A stretch of DNA of 53,264 nt from Thermomucor indicae-seudaticae (lineage: Eukaryota; Mucoromycota; Mucoromycetes; Mucorales; Lichtheimiaceae): the NCBI GenBank assembly GCA_000787465.1, contig JSYX01000212.1, positions 1 through 53,264 on the forward strand, read 5' to 3'. This document shows, piece after piece, positions 22,678 through 33,020 of this stretch. The stretch's first letter is position 1. Each line of letters opens with the position of its first letter. The position numbers and the translations under genes were made by a program. The notes below the pieces were generated by a model that worked only from the letters and a program-made list of their open reading frames with translations, did not search any database and was not told the DNA's origin.

Positions 22678-23312
22678 TCTGTACAAATCACTACCTACCA
22701 ACATTGTATATAGACCTCAACATATCCCTCTTCCTGTTATAGTCATTGTATGTAGACATTTCTTTTACTTGTTACGTTTAGTTTCCCTGGCCAAACGCAT
22801 CAAGTTGGCAGCACTTGTTGAATATCAAAGTAATTACTTGTACTCGCTTTTTATTGAGCTCACATATGGTAGAAAGTGGGGTCAATCCGTTTCGGATAAA
22901 AGTCAGGTGACGCCCAAATTTGGGAGAAATGACCTTGAACTGTCTTTTCGTAATGAAGCATTTGGCCCGTACGCTCCCTGTGGATTTCGCAGTAGTCAAT
23001 CGCGTTTATAAAGTGCAGAAGCTATCCAAAGAAGACTGTACGTTAGGAATGCGCCATGAGCTTGCGGCACTTGGCACTCAATCATGCGTATTTATACAGG
23101 TGCGACATCATTGCCATTCACAAGAGGTTTGTCCCGAGCGAAATCCCGTGTTGAAGCTCCTTTAAAACTTAAAAGTATACATTTTTTATCTGTATAGGGC
23201 GATCTTTTGGTACATGATGAGGGCGTCTTGCATGGTTCGACAATCGAAAACGGGTTAACAGAAAGCCCTGATAGATCGTGACTATCGTCAGACAACATCA
23301 AGGCCATCCAAA
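22678..23312. other. Intergenic region, no gene seen
   Basis: About 630 bp between tandem genes. It holds short open frames on both strands without domains. Part may be the ULP1 5' leader. Confidence 0.5.
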
Positions 23313-24721
23313 ATGAACCATCATTCAGCGTCGTCAACGGAAAGCAGCATATCGGACGAAACAGAAACAGAAACCGTTCGGAGCAGTAGCAGTAACAGCT
23401 CGATGGAGTCTTTGCTTGAGCAGCTCGAGTCATTGACCATTGCCGCCACCAAGCCCGTGGAACGGCGGCCACGCGACAATTCGCGGTACTATGAACAGGT
23501 ACGCTTTAACTATTGACGCATGGAGAGGGGAATGATACAAAGAGAGAGAGATGTTTTAGTATATTGAAACGAGAAGGAAAGCCATCGAATTTCATAATGT
23601 AAGTGTGTATGTGATATCTTTACAAGACCCGTATAGTAAGTAAACATTTTGTTCAAGACCCAAGTCCGTACCGGGACTGAAGAAGACTTTGACGATCTGT
23701 ATGCCAAAACGGCTATTCCGAAAAAACCAGCGATAGAGCAATTGACCGAGGACGAAGAGAAATTGGTAAGGAAGCATGAAAAGCTTTATTTTCTTTGTCT
23801 GTTTTCTTTAACGAATGCGAAACACAGGTGAAAAGTGTTATGCGAAGAGGTCAGCAGGGTCAAGTAGCACAGTACAAGACAGCGGTGGTAGAGTATAAAG
23901 ATATTTACAAGCTAGCACCTGGAACTTGGCTGAACGACGAGGCAAGTCTTTGTGTGCGTGTGTTTTCTTTGGCTTTGGAAGCGCGCTAAAAAGTCGTGGC
24001 GTATTAGATCATCAACTTTTATATGGAGTTGATAGCAGATCGGTCAAGGAAAAGTGAGGGTAAACTTCCTGCAGTTCACTGCTATAATACTTTCTTTTGC
24101 TCGACTCTACGAGATTCTGGTTATGCCAAAGTGAGACGGTGGACCAAGAAGGTAAGCAAAATGAGGAATGTAAAGCAAGACAGATAAATGGACTGAATCA
24201 TCCGGTACAGGCGGATGTTTTCTCAAAGGACCTCTTATTTATACCCATTAATTATGCTTACCACTGGACCCTGGGCGTCGTTGATATCCGTAACAAGTTA
24301 ATCCAAGTTTACGATTCTCTGGGTGGTGATCACAAGTATACTCTCGAGGTAGTATTTACTGTTTTCATGCTGTGAGACGTGTGCGTTGACTTTAGCGCGT
24401 TCTAGATGTTATTGCAGTATCTCGCAGATGAGCTCCAAGATAAACGGAACGAGTCGCTGAATAAGGAAGAATGGAAGATGAGTTGCCCAAAGGTTTGTAC
24501 TTTTCTTGTTGAATTTTTTCGCAAGCAACTGACTGACTGACTGATTTTGTGATTTACAGGATATCCCGCAACAAAAAAATTCGTACGACTGTGGGGTGTT
24601 TACATGTACTTTTGCAGAGAGATTATCAAGGCGGCAGGCCTTCGACTTCTCCCAGAATGATATGGAGATTATACGAAAGCGAATGGTGCTAAGCATCGTT
24701 CAACAGAAGATATGCATTTAG
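23313..24721 (+). CDS. ULP1: SUMO protease of the Ulp1/SENP family
   Basis: Eight exons: 23313-23498, 23560-23598, 23658-23765, 23828-23941, 24008-24151, 24211-24348, 24406-24492, 24560-24721; 325 residues. The C48 cysteine protease matures SUMO and removes it from targets. The triad is complete: His215 (AYHWTLGVVD), Asp232 (VYDSLGG) and Cys283 (NSYDCGVF), with the oxyanion Gln277. The start of the catalytic domain has LAPGTWLNDEIINFYMELI. A 39-nt exon (YIETRRKAIEFHN) was added because it splits an otherwise 159-bp intron into two of 61 and 59 bp and keeps phase. The fourth intron uses a GC donor. The N-terminus is short and Ser/Thr/Glu-rich compared with yeast Ulp1, so no nuclear-pore targeting region is obvious. 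It converges on the aldehyde dehydrogenase gene. Confidence 0.93.
23942..24007 (+). other. GC-AG intron in ULP1
   Basis: The donor is GAG followed by GCAAGT and the acceptor GTATTAG. Only this boundary joins LNDE to IINFYMEL, an invariant Ulp1 motif; the GT two bases into the next codon would shift the frame. Confidence 0.85.
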
Positions 24722-24870
24722 CCTCATGCGTATACATAGTGTGATATTGGTTCTTCCTGTGTTCAGTTGTATATCAAATTATATTTTTACATTGTTCATG
24801 GTATTACAAGCAAGCCCTATGTCCTGCATAGTCACGCGTACAAGCTTCAGCTATTGCATAGTAAGGCAAG

Positions 24871-26256
24871 CTATTCCATCACGACAGTTTTGGTGAATGT
24901 GAAACTGTCCAGGGCCATCTTACCCAGCTCGTTTCCTATGCCGGATAACTTTCTTCCACCAAACGGAGAATAGGGTGGCATTATATTGTACGTGTTTATC
25001 CATACATAGCCTGTCTTTAGCTTTGAAGCGACCTGGTGTGCTTTACGATAATCCTTGGTGAATATACCTGCGGCCAAGCCGTACGGGGAATTGTTTGCGC
25101 GTGCGACTGCTGAATCCAGGGTATCAAAAGGCTTGAGGACGGTCAAGACCGGACCAAAGATCTCTTCTCGGGCCAAAACATGATCGTCTTGGACATTTGC
25201 AAAAATCGTCGCTGGAACAAAGTATCCACCTTGTTCTTCACGGCGCACCACCCCACGGAAAAACGCACTTTCCAGACCAAGGTACCGTCGAACGTTTTCG
25301 TACTGGGCCAAGTCGATCAAGGGGCCGTAATGTTCGCCTGCTACCCAGTGCTGCTCAGTCTCGTTCTTGAGCGCATCCAGGAAGGGTTCGTAAATCGATT
25401 CATGGACCAACACGCGAGCGATTGCGCAGCAGTTTTGGCCAGCATTCGAGAACGCGCCCACGGCGACATGACGCGCGGCTTCGTGTACGTCTGCATCGTC
25501 CAATACAATGGCCGGGTTTTTGCCGCCACATTCGAGCGTCAGCGGCGTCAGTCGATCGGCCTGGCGGCGCATGATGGCTTGACCCGCGCGTGTCGAGCCC
25601 GTAAAGCTGATCTTGTCGACGTTTTCCAGGACGGCCTGGCCGACTTGGGCGCCGCCCGGCAGTACTTGGAGCACGCCCGGTGGCAGCACACCCGTTGATA
25701 ACTGTGCAAGAGCGAGTGCCGTGAGGGGGGTCTGCGGCGCAGGTTTCAGGATGCATGTGTTGCCAGCTGCGAGTGCCGGGCCCAGCTTCCACGCCGCGAG
25801 CATCAACGGGTAGTTGAATGAGGTCACCAGTCCCGCCACGCCGTACGGCTCGCGCACCGAGAACGTCGACATTCCCATGCTCTCGCCCATCAGCTTGTCC
25901 GCAAATCCAGCAAAGTACCGCAGGCATTCAATGGCGTCCCCAATCTCGTACACGGCATCCGCGTGAGGTTTCCCGGTCTGCAAGATTTCGAGCTCGGTGA
26001 GCGCGTCGCGATTTTGCACCATGGCATCGGCCAGCTGGTTCATCGCGTCTCTTCGCATGCTCGGCGATTGCTGCCAGCGCCGCACCCCCTCGGCGCGGGC
26101 ACCCGTTACTGCGTCCTGCACCTGCGTCCCGGTCGCCTCTTGTACCTGGTGAAAAGGCTGACCCGTCCGTGGTTGGATGAGCTGTCGAAGCACAGGAGAC
26201 ACGTGGAAGCGGCCGTTAATGTAGGGTCCAGATAGGTTTTGAAGACGCAGCATCAT
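24871..26256 (-). CDS. NAD(P)+ aldehyde dehydrogenase, betaine-aldehyde type
   Basis: A 461-residue single-exon protein spanning the complete ALDH fold. Visible features: the Asn of TSFNYP (148), KPAPQTPL, the cofactor loop FTGSTRAG (218-225), catalytic Glu242 in LECGGKNP, catalytic Cys276 in FSNAGQNCCA, and the C-terminal EEIFGPVL and PFGGRKLSG motifs. Overall pattern is closest to betaine-aldehyde and aminoaldehyde dehydrogenases, which oxidise aldehydes to acids with NAD(P)+; the true substrate cannot be read from sequence. It is about 30 residues shorter than usual, mainly between residues 315 and 345. It has no intron and is clearly GC-richer than its neighbours, especially 25400-26150, which suggests bacterial origin or a recent intronless copy. 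It is convergent with ULP1 and divergent from POT1. Confidence 0.94.
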   Translation of the reverse strand: MMLRLQNLSGPYINGRFHVSPVLRQLIQPRTGQPFHQVQEATGTQVQDAVTGARAEGVRRWQQSPSMRRDAMNQLADAMVQNRDALTELEILQTGKPHADAVYEIGDAIECLRYFAGFADKLMGESMGMSTFSVREPYGVAGLVTSFNYPLMLAAWKLGPALAAGNTCILKPAPQTPLTALALAQLSTGVLPPGVLQVLPGGAQVGQAVLENVDKISFTGSTRAGQAIMRRQADRLTPLTLECGGKNPAIVLDDADVHEAARHVAVGAFSNAGQNCCAIARVLVHESIYEPFLDALKNETEQHWVAGEHYGPLIDLAQYENVRRYLGLESAFFRGVVRREEQGGYFVPATIFANVQDDHVLAREEIFGPVLTVLKPFDTLDSAVARANNSPYGLAAGIFTKDYRKAHQVASKLKTGYVWINTYNIMPPYSPFGGRKLSGIGNELGKMALDSFTFTKTVVME

Positions 26257-26829
26257 TTCTTTCGGGAAGACAAAGGGAAAATTTGTTCAATTAACTGACA
26301 ACTATGTAAGGGGGCAGCATGTTGTGACAGAACCAGTTAATGACTATACTGTAGGGACTTGATTTGGCTGACGATGTAATAGTTTGTTGATATCAATGGT
26401 AGTGCTGCAGGGACTTACTCAGGTGACGGGATCGATGACATACGCCCACTATAGTCCTGTAGTTTGACATGTATACTACCATCTATTGCCATGTGTGCTT
26501 GAAAATACAGTGGCCGTTCGATTTAGCGATGCGGTAGATAGTCAATTACTCATGCATGCTTGAATTACAGAGTTAATACTTGGTAGAGCAACCCTGGCGT
26601 TTGTTCCTGCGTTTAGTCTAATGACAGGTCTTATGGCATTGGGAGATGGCGAATATTAATCATCTTTTGGGCTTTCTGTTCACAGTTCGCGTCTATTCAG
26701 CATTTGAGATATTGACCAGCACTGGTATTTTGGAATATGACGCGTCTTCGCGTTGCTTTTTCTGGCCGCCTCTGTTGAAGACCACAGTGGTCTCTCTCTC
26801 CCGCGTAAAAATCTTGTAACTCACGGATC
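26257..26829. promoter_or_regulatory. Divergent intergenic region ALDH / POT1
   Basis: About 570 bp of AT-rich DNA between two divergent start codons. It should hold both promoters. No recognisable motif or extra gene. Confidence 0.45.
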
Positions 26830-28896
26830 ATGGACAACGAGAAGTTTATTCAGGAACTCAAAGTACGTAGGGCAAGCGCGACAAATGGTTCCAGGGTCTT
26901 GAGCCATTGAACTTGCACATTGTTAGAGTAATGGCGTCATTCCGTTTTCCGAGCTCCAGCTAGGAATGACACCTGATTTCTACGGTGTCATTCGAACATT
27001 CAAGACCGTTTCGCAATCAAAGAGTGGCTTGAAGGGTATGTGTGTTGTCACCGTCGGTTCTATTGCACAACGATCTATCTGACCCCGTCATGCTTAGATC
27101 ATTTCTTGACCTTTGGTATGGCTGATCCCTCTGTAAGTTGGAGCAGCATGGGTGAATTGCGAGTCAACTTGTTCTTTCCTACGCGCGATGGGTTCCCTGA
27201 GGTTCTAAAGGAAGGCGATATTTGCATATGCAAAAATATGAATGTGAGTGAGAATTATCGCGATCAAACGCTCCTCGTTTATCATGACTAAAATATTGAA
27301 AAAGCTTCAACTATACCCGAACCGCAAACAAGGCATCTCCAAGTCAGGCGGCAGGTCAAAATGGATGTTTCTGGATGGCGAGACGTTGGAAGTGAGACCT
27401 TGCAAGAACACCTGCGAAATGCTGGACGAAGACTGGGATATCGCTCGCGTATTACGCGAATGGTACAATACTTTTCACAAACCGGATGCTAGCGTAGACC
27501 CACGCCAAGTAATCTCCCTTACACCCAAAGAGAAGACCAGTAGACGCATGATCAGAACCGAGGAAATCGATGACACGGTCAAGTACTTTGATTATGTGGG
27601 CCAGGTACGACGAGGATGATCCAAAACCGAGGAAACCAAATTTTCAACAGATATTCTAGGTCATCTCTTACAATCGTTCACTTCAATATCGGAAAGTCGA
27701 GCTGCTGCTGACAGATTATACGCCAAACAGAAAACCAATGCCGGGTTTCCATTCGGATAGCACTGTGGATCCTGAGCTTATCATTCAATGCACTCTCTGG
27801 GATGAGAACGCAGATGACTGCCCCGACCTCGAGTACGGGGATTACTTACATCTTCGAAACTGTGTTGCTTCTATTGGAAAGCTTGGTTATCAAGAAATGA
27901 ACGTTCGCGGCGACAGAAATCACATCACAGAATTTAGGAAGGTAAAGAAATTGGATAACCCGGAAGACGTCTGGGTGTTGGCGATCAAAAGGTAATCGTG
28001 TAGTTGGGCTTTCCGTTGAACTGAACCTAAAATATTACGACAGACGTGCCGAACAATATTGGGAGAAAAAGAAAGGGAAAACGTTGGAACCACGCAAGAT
28101 CGAATCGACCGGCGTCAGGACAGGTACACACACAGAGACTGACATCGGGTTGTCAACAAGTCCCATTCTTAGCGGATTTTCTTTTGTAGTGGTTACGGAA
28201 TACGTACCGAGATCATACAGCTCAATCAGTCAAGTCCTAAACAGTCCGAAAGTAACTGATCAAAGTAGAAATGAGACTATAGCAGTTATATTAATCTTAT
28301 TAATAGGTCAATGACAGATATAAGCTCCGGGCATCTGTAATTGCTTACAAGCCGACTGATGTTGGCCAATGGGTAAAGAAATGGTGTCCTCGCTGCGATC
28401 TTTCGTGAGTCTCTCGTTAACCATTTACGAGGTTCCAACGGTTATTGCTGACAGAAAGAATGGTAGTTTCAACTGTGAAATCGAGTTATGTGATAACTGT
28501 GAAGCATCGCTCGATCAGTTTATCTACCAATGTTGCTTTCTCGTACAAGATGGTCCCGAAAGCCGGATAATATTGTATTGCTACGGAGATGATTCAGTAA
28601 GCTATCACAATAAGCTTGCTCTTTGTCGACAGCAGTGGAATCTAACTTTGGGTCTATTAAGCAAATGTTACTGAAAGACTTGCCGCCAGCAAGGTCAGTA
28701 AGAATGTCTGCGCTATTAAATTTCCTACTAACAAACAAACGTTTCTAGACCGGATGAAGTTAGCCAAAAGAAATTGATTGAGCTTCTGGATCGGATATGC
28801 GGTAAAGAATATTACGATATTGGTATCGTATCTTATGTCATTCCAGGGAAGGGGCGACGATATAACATCACAGGTACCCAGTTCATATTCGAGTAA
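26830..28896 (+). CDS. POT1: POT1-like telomere single-strand binding protein
   Basis: Ten exons: 26830-26862, 26927-27035, 27098-27243, 27305-27604, 27660-27991, 28044-28251, 28307-28404, 28455-28596, 28662-28693, 28749-28896; 515 residues, all phases close. The first OB fold has FYGVIRTFK, LTFGMADPS and KEGDICICKN, as in Pot1/TEBP-alpha proteins that bind the G-rich telomeric overhang. The second OB fold begins VELLLTDYTPN and contains LEYGDYLHL. The C-terminal part holds WCPRC and CDNC pairs, fitting the zinc-binding OB3 of POT1, with no room for the inserted Holliday-junction-resolvase-like domain of the human protein. The last exons (32 and 148 nt) give the ending GTQFIFE. Nuclear role in telomere protection is inferred from the family. 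The exon 6 stretch around residues 335-350 is low-complexity and could hide another splice choice. Confidence 0.84.
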
Positions 28897-29429
28897 ATGG
28901 CTCATATTTGTAAATACAACACTATACTCCCATCATAGTTTATTTAATGAAACCAAATCAAACAGAGAGAAGCACCCTACTAAATCCGATCCCTTTGATT
29001 TAACGTTGGTACCACCACGTCAAGCAATCCTTGTTGGGATGTCCCTGGGTCGAATACTTCAGGCAGCAGGCACTACCGCCACACTCCCAGCAACTGCGAA
29101 AAGCTCGGGCTTTACTATCACTGTTAGCAGGTCAGCCGAGTACCCAGAACAGCGAAGCATACAGGGTTCAAAATATTGTTTGTACAGTAAAGTCTTGGGA
29201 ACGCTCTTGATTCATGCATTGGGAGGAAGAAAAGGCTATTAGTTAAATACGGCGCTTCCGGTAACGAGCGCATTGGTGTTACTGACAACGTTGTCGTGCA
29301 AGGAAGGTCTCATGAAGTCCGCCACGTCCTGCTAAATTTGCGCCATAGTGGCTGGTGAGCAAGCTTGCCTTTTCACCCCTTCTTGCGCTAGTAACACCCT
29401 CCCCAACCTACTACTTCCTTTCGCCGGCT
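28897..29429. other. Intergenic region between POT1 and TM9SF
   Basis: About 530 bp. An open frame continues to 29242 but has no domain and no sensible join to either neighbour. Probably the POT1 3' region plus the TM9SF promoter. Confidence 0.45.
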
Positions 29430-32029
29430 ATGTTTGGCCTTGTCCTGTCACTCCTTTTCACCAGTTTGGCAGCAGCAGCAGGCGACCTTCCATCTTACGA
29501 GCGAGGCGAGCTCATACCTCTGTTTTACAACAAAGTCTTTTCTCATCGGACGCAATTCCCGTATGCGTACAGTTCTCTGCAATTTATCTGTCCTCCGTAC
29601 ACCGAAGTCTCATGGAAGGATAAGCCTCGAATGTCGTCGAGCTGGCTCGTCGCGGACCAAGACTGGCAGGGCAACCGCCTCGTCGAAAGCGATTACAAGA
29701 TTGCAACCCTCGACAATGTCGACTGTAACGTGCTCTGCACACGCGTCTGGTCTCCGGAAGATGCCCAGGAAGCTCGAGAACTCATCGAAAACGATTACCA
29801 AGTGGAATGGTACAAAAAAATGGAATTCGATATGAAAGAACCCTACTTGAGTTCGCTATAACGCCCCCCGTATAGGTACCTCGATGGATTACCAGGCGCA
29901 ACAGCATCGTATACAAACGAAGTGAATACGCGTGCTTATCGCGCAGGCTTTCCGTTGGGTCTCATCAAGGTATTTGTCCGTAAAAAGAACATCTGAACGT
30001 GGGGGCCGCTCACCCTGACTTTTACCTTTTTCAGAACGACAAGGTCTTTATCCATAATCATGTCACTTTCAATATCCTTTACACGCCAGTGGACGATGCA
30101 AATAACCGCATACACATTGTTGGCTTTGAAGTATACCCAGATTCGTATGTATGCTCCCCCATTGTTCTCTTGTGGTGCACAGGAAAAATCTGACTCTGCC
30201 GCAGTGTTGCCAATGGTCAATGCACACATACTTCCATAGATTATACCATGCAAGAAGTGATGACTGACCAACAAAAGTCAATCACGTTCACTTATTCTGT
30301 CCGATGGAATCAAGTAAGCTACCTACCACGTGCCCGCCCGCTGGGAACAAGTGCTGATCCCCCATCTCTCAGATCAAGTCTCCCACTCGAGAGCGATGGG
30401 ACATGTACATAATTGATCCAGATATCCACACTCATTTTTACGCCATGATCAACAGTGTCATCACTGTCCTAATTCTTGTCGGTACCCTCGGCGTCATTCT
30501 GCTCAAGACGTTGCGGAAAGATGGAGGATCATCTTCTCATGAGGATATGGACTATAAGGTACGATGCATTAAACGCGGGCGGCCCAAAAAAAATGAGCTA
30601 GATTTCTGATTTTGCTACAGCTCCACGACAGCAATTTTGAGGATATCATCGGATGGCGACTGATCCATCGCGACGTATTTCGACGACCGATTTATGGTGG
30701 ACTTCTGGCGCCGATCGTTGGATCGGGTGTGCAACTGCTCACTGTGATATTTGCCATTTTAGGTATCAATTTTCTGGCATTCGAAGGTTACACGCGGCTG
30801 AGATCCTCTTTTTCACAGGTTGCTTTGTGGCTGGGTGGTGCCATCCAGCGGACTCTGGATCAGTGATCAGCGTCGGCATTGCAGCATTTACATTGGGATC
30901 GTAAGTTGACAGAAGCAATAGACAAAGACATTTTTTAAACTCATGTTCTGGTTACACAGCGTATTGGCGGGATATTACAGTGCACGAATTTATAAAGTTT
31001 TCCGCGGCAAGTCATGGTTTCTGGACGCTGCACTGGTAAGCAGGGGGAGCGTGTATCATGAAGCGCCAGCCCACCTAATACTTTCGATCGGTAGACGTGT
31101 TTGATCGTCCCAGGCTTTATCTATGGATGTTTGATGGTAACAAGTAGCCTGGGCTGGGTGATGAGCTCATCTATCGCGATTTCCGCAAAGGGATGGGTGA
31201 TGTTGACTGGTCTATGGCTTTTGGTCATTGTTCCGCTGACGTTTCTGGGCGCGCTCGTGGGTGATCGTCGCGACCGTATTGAGCACCCCGTACGCACTAC
31301 ACAAATGCCGCGATATATCCCTGAGAAAAGGTGGTACCAGGAATATGGGTTTAGGTAAATAACAAGCGCTTAGACTGAGTCTATATGATATACAACTCAT
31401 TTGGGAAAAAAAGCATTGCCATCGGAGGCGTAATTCCTTTCGCTGTTATTTTCGTCGATCTGGACGAGTTGCTAAAGACGATTACGCAAGGCGAATTTTA
31501 CTTGTCTGCGCAATATATCGTGACGGCTTGGCTGCTACTAGCTATCGCCACCGCGTCCGTTACGATTGTGCTTGTGTTCCTTCAATTGTGCAACGAGGTA
31601 AGAAAAAACTGGGACGACGTTTTTTTGCTTGGTCGATCGCTGAACTGTTTGCTGCTGCCCAGGATTACCACTGGTGGTGGATGTCCTTTGCGCTTGGAGC
31701 TTCCTCATCGATCTACATGTTCCTGTGAGTTAACTTACCAACTGATCCTTTTCGTTTAATTACATGGTAAATAACCAAACATTCATCTGTATAGATACTC
31801 TTTGATCTTTTACTGGATACGATCAGACATAACAGGACTAGCAAGTGGTGCTATCTTTGTCATGCATACACTGCTTGGATGCGTCTTGGTAGGCGTTGCG
31901 AATGGCGCTCTCGGATTTCTCAGTGCATACAGTGTTATTAGGAGGATATATTCGGGAATAAAGGTACGTAAGCATGAAGTTTGTCACGTCGCTTTTGACT
32001 GACCGGACGTCCCAATGTAGGTTGACTAA
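29430..32029 (+). CDS. Transmembrane 9 superfamily protein (nonaspanin)
   Basis: Thirteen exons: 29430-29809, 29876-29969, 30035-30144, 30205-30313, 30373-30558, 30621-30762, 30819-30900, 30960-31035, 31095-31354, 31414-31597, 31663-31724, 31795-31963, 32021-32029; 620 residues. Nonaspanins are Golgi/endosome nine-span proteins with a large luminal N-terminus. A signal peptide (MFGLVLSLLFTSLAAAAG) is followed by YERGELIPLFYNKVFS, the RWDMYI and GWRLIHRDVFRRP blocks, IEHPVRTTQMPR, then the hydrophobic spans and LSAYSVIRRIYSGIKVD. The last residues Lys-Val-Asp fit the C-terminal KxD COPI-binding retention signal of this family. The last exon is only 9 nt and codes Val-Asp-stop, so the signal is split by the final intron. 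It follows POT1 on the same strand and converges with the bS21m gene. Confidence 0.95.
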
Positions 32030-32615
32030 AGTGTTATAACCCCAAGAAGAGGAGTCATTCCAAGTAGCTGTGTGCAAGCGGGCTTTTATCTGCAACAACG
32101 AGAATTGTTGCGAAAACGTGACGAACAACGGATAGATTCTTTCGAAAACACGCCGAGATTAGTCGCATTGCTATTTAATCGTTTTGTAAATTCACAAGAA
32201 CCGTTGACGGCTTTTGCACCGTCATACTAAAGCAAGATACCGCATACCATCCACAGACTATCGCGCCTTTAATGTGTCATAGACTGCATGCAGCCTCATT
32301 GCTGTCAGTCACAAGCCCGTAAAAGTTTATCTGTGTACATGGTAATACAGCATTTTCGTTCATGCTGGTGTCATGCCTGAGGACAAAGTTACAGCTGGAA
32401 GAGCTCATCTTTTTCAGTATGACGGATTTGCCTTCTTTACAAAGCAAAGAATAATCCCTGGATTTCGTATTTTGTATAACAGGCGAACATGGACCAAAAG
32501 TACAGAAATGTTTTTACGAGTTCTATATATGAAAAATAATTCTTTTTACATGCCCCTGTTTGATGAATGTTCATTAGATAACATTGCCAAAACACCTAAA
32601 AAAACAAAAGGAGAA
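32030..32615. other. Intergenic region between convergent genes
   Basis: About 590 bp of AT-rich 3' sequence. One open plus-strand frame (32373-32933) runs into the antisense of the bS21m gene and is its shadow in part; no domain. Confidence 0.5.
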
Positions 32616-33020
32616 TTACCTCTGCTTCATCTGCATAATCAGGGCGACCTTCTTTCGAACAAGAGCACCAAACAACTTGCGGTTCCGTTCGATCTTTATG
32701 CGTCGCCGTGCAACCGTCGGTTTTTCATAGTACCGGCTCGCTCGCTTTTCTTTACGGACATTGTTTTGCGCAAGAATCGAGTTGAGTTTGCGGTACGCCG
32801 TGTTTGGGTTGCTGACGTTGCCGATCGACCGACCAATGTACGGGTTCAACGAAACGGCAAAATCCTGGTTCGTGTCGTCAGCATCGAGCAGCGTCGGGAT
32901 CGGCTTGGAAGATGCTCGTCGCCATGCACTTGAAGACGTAAAAGACCGCCAACTCGTTGTTGCTGCTGATGAGACGATGTTTAATTTGTTGAACAAAGAC
33001 GTACGTAATCCCAACAACAT
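32616..33020 (-). CDS. MRP21: Mitochondrial small-subunit ribosomal protein bS21m
   Basis: A 134-residue single-exon protein. The N-terminal part (MLLGLRTSLFNKLN, then Ser/Thr/Arg-rich) is a probable mitochondrial presequence plus linker. The C-terminal 60 residues match ribosomal S21: AYRKLNSILAQNNVRKEKRA, then a Tyr/Glu/Lys-rich helix and ERNRKLFGALVRKKVALIM. In mitochondria the protein sits in the small subunit. The start at 33020 is the ATG that leaves a good presequence; the frame is open for 21 more codons upstream, to an ATG-like position at 33083. Together with the uL30m gene it is the second mitochondrial ribosomal gene of this window, 27 kb apart and not obviously co-regulated. Confidence 0.86.
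   Translation of the reverse strand: MLLGLRTSLFNKLNIVSSAATTSWRSFTSSSAWRRASSKPIPTLLDADDTNQDFAVSLNPYIGRSIGNVSNPNTAYRKLNSILAQNNVRKEKRASRYYEKPTVARRRIKIERNRKLFGALVRKKVALIMQMKQR

Noticed and set aside
25180..25698. 172-codon plus-strand open frame
   Set aside because: Antisense shadow of the GC-rich aldehyde dehydrogenase.
28122..28171. Possible extra intron in POT1 exon 6
   Set aside because: GT and TTAG borders exist, but splicing leads directly to a stop codon, so the sequence was kept as exon.
28778..29242. Plus-strand frame continuing after POT1
   Set aside because: It overlaps the last POT1 exon in another frame and has no domain, signal or splice partner.
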